From Marinomonas primoryensis (GTDB lineage Bacteria > Pseudomonadota > Gammaproteobacteria > Pseudomonadales > Marinomonadaceae), in NCBI RefSeq assembly GCF_013372285.1, contig NZ_CP054301.1:2954501-3018500 (forward strand): DNA of 64,000 nucleotides. Reading direction: 5' to 3'. This document shows positions 59,243-64,000 of the stretch, piece by piece. The notes beneath the pieces are model-generated. The model saw only the letters and a list, made by a program, of their open reading frames with translations. It was not told where the DNA came from and did not search any database. The translations under genes were made by a program, and so were the position numbers. Positions within the stretch are counted from its first letter, which is position 1. Every line of letters begins with the position of its first letter.

Positions 59243-59304
59243 CATGCCTTGTGGTGTTTTACTTGCGTCACTAACGTCGTCAGCGCAAAACGCCACAAGA
59301 CATG
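59243..59304. repeat. Long imperfect hairpin after the XRE regulator
   Basis: Arms 59243-59260 and 59287-59304 pair over 18 bases with only two mismatches, one of which becomes a G-U pair in RNA, and the inner part has further partial pairing. No strong T-run follows. It could be a weak terminator or a regulatory RNA structure in the 233-base gap that has no gene. Confidence 0.5.
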
Positions 59305-59446
59305 ACTCTCATACACCAATAGAAAATAATAAAATTATTTAGAGAAAATGAATCGGGTTATTTATAGTTTTTTTAAAAAGAAAGAACATCTCATGATGTA
59401 TCTAATTCATTACAAAAGCCTAAAGCAACTAAATAAAAAATAGCTA

Positions 59447-59647
59447 CTACTTATCATCTACCTCCGAACCCTCTTCTAATACAATTGCCCCGCCTTTAAC
59501 GCGTTTTAACATCCTTAGTTTTTCTAAATTAATTACATCTTTTCGAATGGTGTCATACGAAACATGAAGTCGATGGCTGAGTTCCCTCGATGACACTTGT
59601 TCGTTTAACTCAAGCAACAGCAATATTTTTTGTCGACGCTGAGTCAT
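59447..59647 (-). CDS. DeoR-type HTH-only protein
   Basis: 66 residues from ATG 59647 (MTQRRQKILLLLE), carrying only the DeoR-family winged helix (SSRELSHRLHVSYDTIRKDV, MLKRVKGGA). The C-terminal sugar-phosphate-sensing domain of about 185 residues, usual in DeoR proteins, is absent. Either a remnant or a small HTH-only regulator. Longer starts at 59665 or 59722 exist, and the latter overlaps the MFS gene by 44 bases. Downstream of the MFS gene on the same strand. Confidence 0.65.
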   Translation of the reverse strand: MTQRRQKILLLLELNEQVSSRELSHRLHVSYDTIRKDVINLEKLRMLKRVKGGAIVLEEGSEVDDK

Positions 59648-59678
59648 CTTCACTTCTTTGCTCATCAATGCGCTTAAC

Positions 59679-60869
59679 TTAAACGCTATTGGACGAACGA
59701 TTAATCGAAGACGCATTGACACGACACTCCCTTAACCGCTCAGTGGTCACAAAAATAATGCCGCTAAGCAACAGCAGGATAATGGGGAATGAAGCAAAGG
59801 AAAACGTTTTTGCCGTCATACCAAGTATGGGCGGTATAATGGTCATTCCCATATAAGCGGTTGCCATGGATAATCCAATAATGGTTTGTGATGCAGCCAA
59901 CCCAAAACGCTTAGGTATCATATGAATCGTATTCGGGTAAATAGGGGCGCAACCTAGCCCAATAAGCATCAACCCCGCTTTTGCCCATAATCCTGACAAA
60001 GGAAGCACAAGCATCACACAGCCGAATATCATAATCACCACACCACAGCGGACGAGAGTTTCTTCTGCGATTTTTTCCGCAATAAAGCCACAAAAAAAAC
60101 GCCCTATCGTAATACCGAGATAATACATCGCTACCCAAAAGGCAGCGTCTACTGGAAAAACATTTTTCTCCATAGTCAGATAGCTCGCTGCCCATAGTCC
60201 GGCACCCGTCTCTACTGAGTTGTAACAAAAAAACATAACCAATTGCAGTGACACGCCCTTTATTTTTAACGCCGAAACATTACTCACAAACGGAGTGACT
60301 TCTTTATCATTCCCCAAAGGCTTAACCAACACTTTTTTCCATAGTGGCAGCGTCAAAAAAAGCACAATAACAAGTAAGAATTGAAGGCTGGCAATCGCAA
60401 CGTACCCATCACGCCACCCTTCGTTCAGGATTAAGTAATTCGCCATGAGAAGCGGGCCAGCGGTTGCTCCTACACCCCAAAATGAATGCAGGTAGTTCAT
60501 GTGCTTCGACTTATAATGCACTGCGACAAAATTATTTAGTGCCGCATCAACCGCCCCCGCTCCAATTCCTAATGGAACCGCTAATAACATAAGGGCAACA
60601 GGCACATGAGACATACTGAACCCAAGTAGCGCTCCAGCCGTTAGTAATACACTAAAAGCAACGACTTTTCCGATGCCTAAATGGTGGATCATTTTAGTGG
60701 CTAAAAGACTCGAAATAACGGTTCCAGCACTGATTATAAGTGAAACAACTCCCGCAAACTCAAGCGAGGCGTTTATATCACGCCCCATCACAGGCCAAGA
60801 CGCTCCTAAAACCGCATCGGGCAACCCTAAGCTAATAAACGCTAAGTAGATGATAAACAGTAACAACAT
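59679..60869 (-). CDS. MFS transporter
   Basis: 396 residues with about 12 hydrophobic helices. Features of sugar-type MFS carriers: FISLGLPDAVLGASWP at the start, the short loop SSLLATKMIHHLG, and NYLHSFWGVGATAGPLL. The likely substrates are sugars or similar solutes. It is divergent from an AraC regulator gene (105 bases), which probably controls it. Confidence 0.88.
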   Translation of the reverse strand: MLLLFIIYLAFISLGLPDAVLGASWPVMGRDINASLEFAGVVSLIISAGTVISSLLATKMIHHLGIGKVVAFSVLLTAGALLGFSMSHVPVALMLLAVPLGIGAGAVDAALNNFVAVHYKSKHMNYLHSFWGVGATAGPLLMANYLILNEGWRDGYVAIASLQFLLVIVLFLTLPLWKKVLVKPLGNDKEVTPFVSNVSALKIKGVSLQLVMFFCYNSVETGAGLWAASYLTMEKNVFPVDAAFWVAMYYLGITIGRFFCGFIAEKIAEETLVRCGVVIMIFGCVMLVLPLSGLWAKAGLMLIGLGCAPIYPNTIHMIPKRFGLAASQTIIGLSMATAYMGMTIIPPILGMTAKTFSFASFPIILLLLSGIIFVTTERLRECRVNASSINRSSNSV

Positions 60870-60974
60870 AAAAACCTGTGTCCCAAAAAAGTATTTTTAA
60901 AACAATACTGTCTTTAACTTTATTCTTATAGGCATATACTCTCTTAAACTATAACAATCCTACCAAAATCAAAT

Positions 60975-61952
60975 ATGCAAATTTATAAATTAGAAACAGA
61001 AAAAAATGGCAGGGAACTTACCGCTCACGGTAATGATGACTTCCCTTGTGCTATTTATGATGAGTGCTTTTCAGAGTTCTTTGGTGGGGAGGTCCCTTGG
61101 CACTGGCATGACGAAATTGAAATTGTGCTGGTAACGGAAGGGGCGACGAAAGTCGAATGCATTAACACTAGCGAGATTGTTCAAGCGGGAGAAATGATCT
61201 TTATAAACGCAGGGATTCTACATAAACTCACGAACGCCAGCGTGGGGGAATGCCGAATACTCAATGTATTGTTTAAACCACAAATGCTTGGGGGAGTGAA
61301 TCACGGGCTCATTTATAAAAAAAATATTTTGCCAGTCATCACCAACAAAGAGCTTCAGGCCTACAAATTTTCTGATACTGATAAAACGTGGCATTCACTT
61401 GCCATTAAAGAACTATCCGATGCCTTTGACGTCTGGAAAACACAAAGCGCTGACCGCGAGTTTTACATAAACATCGCTTTAATGAAGTTTTGGCACCTTT
61501 TCTGCTCTCATCAGCTAAACACAGCGTCAGATCAAAACACATCAAAGAGCAATGAAAAGCGCGCACATTCTTTGCTCGACTATATCCACAAGCACTATGA
61601 AGAACGCATTTCCATTGCCGATATCAGTAATGCAGCAAACATCAGCGAGAGCGAGTGCTATCGTATGTTCCGTAACACCCTAGGCTGTTCTCCAAACAGC
61701 TATTTGTTGAATTACCGACTACGAAAATCAGTCCAACTACTAACCGAAAGCAATAAACGAATCTCAGATATAGCCTATGAAAGTGGATTCAACTGCTCGG
61801 CCTATTTTGCCAAAAAATTTAAACTCGCTTTTGATATAACGCCTATGCAGTTTCGGAAAAGATACAGCATCACGTTAGGCCATCCCTTAGCCAACCATCT
61901 GTCTACAATACAAACTAAGCCAGATAGCTTTCCAAATAATATACAGCCATAA
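60975..61952 (+). CDS. AraC family transcriptional regulator
   Basis: 325 residues: a cupin-like N-terminal ligand domain (HWHDEIEIVLVTEGATKVE, about 42-110) and a C-terminal pair of helix-turn-helices (about 205-305, with ISIADISNAANISESECYRMFR and RISDIAYESGFNCSAYFAKKFK). It would bind a small ligand and control the divergent MFS gene. The ligand is unknown. Confidence 0.92.
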   Translation: MQIYKLETEKNGRELTAHGNDDFPCAIYDECFSEFFGGEVPWHWHDEIEIVLVTEGATKVECINTSEIVQAGEMIFINAGILHKLTNASVGECRILNVLFKPQMLGGVNHGLIYKKNILPVITNKELQAYKFSDTDKTWHSLAIKELSDAFDVWKTQSADREFYINIALMKFWHLFCSHQLNTASDQNTSKSNEKRAHSLLDYIHKHYEERISIADISNAANISESECYRMFRNTLGCSPNSYLLNYRLRKSVQLLTESNKRISDIAYESGFNCSAYFAKKFKLAFDITPMQFRKRYSITLGHPLANHLSTIQTKPDSFPNNIQP

Positions 61953-61969
61953 GCCCTTCTCGTTGATGA

Positions 61970-62285
61970 GGCTCTACCTGCGGCATTAAACTTCCCAAGA
62001 TCCCTAGAAAAACCCAATCTCACAAGGGTCGATCCAGCCATCATAAGCCAAGCAATGTGTAAGTTGGCGCTGACAAGAATAAGCAATAGCGATCGAGCCA
62101 GACAAAGTCAGCAGAGTAACAGTGACCTCGCCTAATAACACAGAACTAGAACCTGTAACTTTGGCTACCATTGAAGGCATTAAAGACAGGTAGAACCCAC
62201 CTAACCCCCACATTGAGATATTTAACGGACTGAGAACAATCAGCATCACTCGCGTGAAAAAAATTTCTACGTTTCCTGATAGAGG
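61970..62285 (-). pseudogene. Decayed MFS-like transporter fragment
   Basis: Two reading frames hold pieces of a transporter: LNISMWGLGGFYLSLMPSM followed by SSSVLLGEVTVTLLTLSG (about 62270-62084), then, one frame off, ILVSANLHIAWLMMAGSTL (about 62085-61990). The pieces join at about 62085 with a frameshift. No start or stop of a whole gene is present, and the rest of the 464-base gap between the AraC and DUF1801 genes has nothing clear. Likely remains of an MFS gene. Confidence 0.5.
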
Positions 62286-62416
62286 CGGTAAAGAAGTATA
62301 GGAACACTGGAGACGCCCATAAATGTAGCTAAGATAGCGCCTTAAAGACAAAAAATGTTGCAGTGTTGGGGAAATGCAGTGTCCATTACCGCGCCTATTC
62401 AATTAGACAATAAACG

Positions 62417-62821
62417 TTATGCCCCTAATAAAGGGAGGTGTTTATTTTTCTGGTATGTCATTGCTATTTCAATGCAATGCCGTAGGCAATTAAGCGGGGC
62501 GTCTTGATTCAGTCTCAACACAATCGCACGGTTTCCTTCGAATTCAAACTGATCGGAATACAGTTCTCGAAAGGTATCGACTAATTTACTTTTACAGTTA
62601 AAGTAAAAGCAATATTGGTCTGGCGCCTTAGGCTTCCAATCAATTCTTATTGGACTGCCACCTTTAACATAATAACTCGGCTCCCCCCATTTTAGCGATT
62701 CTTCAACCGCACCAAGTTGATTGTCTTGAGCTACGGATAAAATCAATTCCCGCATCCCTAACATGATGGTTTTCACTTCATCAGGATAATCATCGAACTT
62801 GCCTTCTACGTTAGTCAACAT
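62417..62821 (-). CDS. DUF1801 domain protein
   Basis: 134 residues with DUF1801/YdhG-type sequence: ELILSVAQDNQLGAVEESLKWGEPSYYVKG, and WKPKAPDQYCFYFNCKSKLV. The family is small, globular and of unknown role. Its ATG shares one base with the NudK stop (TAATG), so it is coupled to that gene. Confidence 0.82.
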   Translation of the reverse strand: MLTNVEGKFDDYPDEVKTIMLGMRELILSVAQDNQLGAVEESLKWGEPSYYVKGGSPIRIDWKPKAPDQYCFYFNCKSKLVDTFRELYSDQFEFEGNRAIVLRLNQDAPLNCLRHCIEIAMTYQKNKHLPLLGA

Positions 62822-63402
62822 TAGAGCAAACCTTTTAATTTAACGTATTGCAGCAGCATAATGGTTTTCCCATCTTTAATCTCTCCAGAATCCATCATGG
62901 AACAAGCAAGCTGAAAATCTAATTCAAGTACCTCAATATTTTCTTGTTCATGTTCAAGACCACCACCATCAGACACCTTCATGTGGTCAGAGTACTGAGC
63001 AACGAAAAAATACAGCATTTCTGTCACTGAACCGGGTGACATGTAAGCTTCAAAGACTTTTGTGACGCTCTCAACATGAAAACCCGTTTCTTCATGCGTC
63101 TCTCGTTTAATACACTCTTCTGGGTTGTCTTGATCCAATAAGCCCGCACAAGATTCGATCAGCATCCCATCATGATTGCCATTTACGTAAGTGGGCAATC
63201 TGAATTGTCGTGTTAGGACTACGGTCTTTTTTTCAGTGTTGTAGAGTAAAATCGTTGCACCATTGCCTCTATCGTACGCTTCACGCTCTTGATATTGCCA
63301 CTGTCCATTTTTGTCTTTCAACTCAAACGAAAACTTATTTAAGGTATACCAACTATCGGATAACAACGTTTTTTCCATATTACGAATGTCCGTCGTACTC
63401 AT
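62821..63402 (-). CDS. nudK: NudK-type Nudix hydrolase
   Basis: 193 residues of the NudK group, which splits GDP-mannose and related sugar nucleotides. The Nudix helix is visible as REThEETGF in the stretch [19 protein letters not shown], and the flanking [19 protein letters not shown] is like that of E. coli NudK. The start at 63402 gives [11 protein letters not shown]; a slightly later start is possible. Coupled to the DUF1801 gene. Confidence 0.88.
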   Translation of the reverse strand: MSTTDIRNMEKTLLSDSWYTLNKFSFELKDKNGQWQYQEREAYDRGNGATILLYNTEKKTVVLTRQFRLPTYVNGNHDGMLIESCAGLLDQDNPEECIKRETHEETGFHVESVTKVFEAYMSPGSVTEMLYFFVAQYSDHMKVSDGGGLEHEQENIEVLELDFQLACSMMDSGEIKDGKTIMLLQYVKLKGLL

Positions 63403-63674
63403 ACTTCCTTCCCCTAGAATTTAGACATATTGATCCAGCTGATGGAACTCAAAATATAGCAGGATAGCGCTCTCCCTATCTATGCATTCCACTAAAGGGT
63501 TTTCAGAATTAATAGAATGACATCAAGGTTTCACTTGAATTCATGCTCAGGAGCAATCTTATGTGACACCTAATCGACATAAAAATACCATTTATCCTCA
63601 ATAAGCCCTATCGAAACAAGTCCACAAGTATTAAAATCTGCGCAAATCCCCTACCCCTTCGTTAAGGATATTTA

Positions 63675-64000
63675 ATGACTTTGTCGACCAGTCAGTCAAC
63701 CAATGTCGTAGTTGTTAGTAACTCTTCTGATAATCCATTTGCTATCGATGTCGCTTACGCAATGGGTCAATACGATGACATCGCTGATTTGATCAGTATG
63801 AAGCAATTCATGAATTCCGAATTTTGCCCTCGGTTCATTTCTGATGAGGCAGATTTTGCTAATATCGGCCGCAAGCTTAAAGGTAAGTCTGTCATTATTG
63901 TCAGTACTGGCAGCCATGTAAAAAGCCGCCAAGAACTTGCAATGTCGAATTTCATCATTGCTCGAGCAGCCAAAGAAAACGGCGCGGCTCGCGTGATATT
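63675..64000 (+). CDS. PRPP-synthetase-like protein, 5' part
   Basis: The frame opens at ATG 63675 with AAGG upstream and runs to the window end, so the gene is cut. The first 108 residues include NVVVVSNSSDNPFAIDVAYAMG and GKSVIIVSTGSH followed by RQELAMSNFIIARAAKENGA, the pattern of the N-terminal domain of ribose-phosphate pyrophosphokinases. It is not the normal Prs start, so it may be a second, divergent member. The active-site parts lie beyond the window. Confidence 0.7.
   Translation, partial: MTLSTSQSTNVVVVSNSSDNPFAIDVAYAMGQYDDIADLISMKQFMNSEFCPRFISDEADFANIGRKLKGKSVIIVSTGSHVKSRQELAMSNFIIARAAKENGAARVI

Noticed and set aside
63696..63973. Minus-strand ORFs at the window end
   Set aside because: They oppose the plus-strand PRPP-synthetase-like frame, which has a ribosome site and family-like sequence.

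Overview
The window looks like chromosome of a marine gammaproteobacterium of the Oceanospirillales, most like Marinomonas. This is inferred from the AT-leaning composition, from protein similarity as I recall it, and from gene order: glnD-dapC-dapD-yffB-dapE, relA-mazG and rlmD-cysM next to a GacS/BarA kinase, and a lepA-lepB-rnc-era-recO-acpS block. No database search was possible. I saw no tRNA, rRNA or CRISPR array.

Region by region. 1-6.3 kb: the 3' part of glnD (cut by the window edge) and the succinylase branch of lysine/diaminopimelate synthesis (dapC, dapD, dapE), with a YffB/ArsC-like protein and a small opposite-strand lipoprotein. 6.3-12.2 kb: two unknown small genes, panD, tpx, a membrane-anchored cold-shock-domain protein, slyX, rsmJ, and an adk-tsaB-uppP run. 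12.4-20.5 kb: ppc, relA-mazG, rlmD and cysM, all on the minus strand. 20.6-29.1 kb: a small lipoprotein and a GacS/BarA hybrid kinase on the plus strand, meeting the lepA-to-acpS block on the minus strand. 29.3-33.1 kb: a stand-alone riboflavin synthase, an intergenic region with a perfect 29-bp inverted repeat carrying a consensus DnaA box, and divergent glgC/glgA for glycogen synthesis. 33.2-47.9 kb: a mixed accessory stretch with a solute-binding protein, PBP1b, a Rieske protein with modABC, a MarR regulator divergent from a DUF2798 membrane protein with clear operator repeats, an HD hydrolase, OmpW, a DMT permease, a DUF2057 protein, a diguanylate cyclase, an MgtC-like protein and a phytase-like lipoprotein.

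48.0-53.5 kb is the most interesting part. It is an orphan type VI secretion cassette (PAAR, Hcp, VgrG, small exported protein) with no structural T6SS genes nearby. The VgrG carries a C-terminal extension with a peptidoglycan-binding domain and a pesticin/T4-lysozyme-like muramidase signature. The small exported protein overlaps its stop codon by an ATGA and is the likely periplasmic immunity protein. Downstream lies a broken second copy of the VgrG linker, joined in frame to what looks like the start of a transposase.

53.6-59.2 kb holds the glyoxylate shunt (glcB, aceA) with a divergent XRE-type regulator that has a palindromic operator just before its start codon. 59.4-64 kb holds an HTH-only DeoR-like protein, an MFS permease, a divergent AraC regulator, a decayed transporter fragment, a DUF1801 gene coupled to a NudK-type Nudix hydrolase, and the start of a PRPP-synthetase-like gene cut by the window end.
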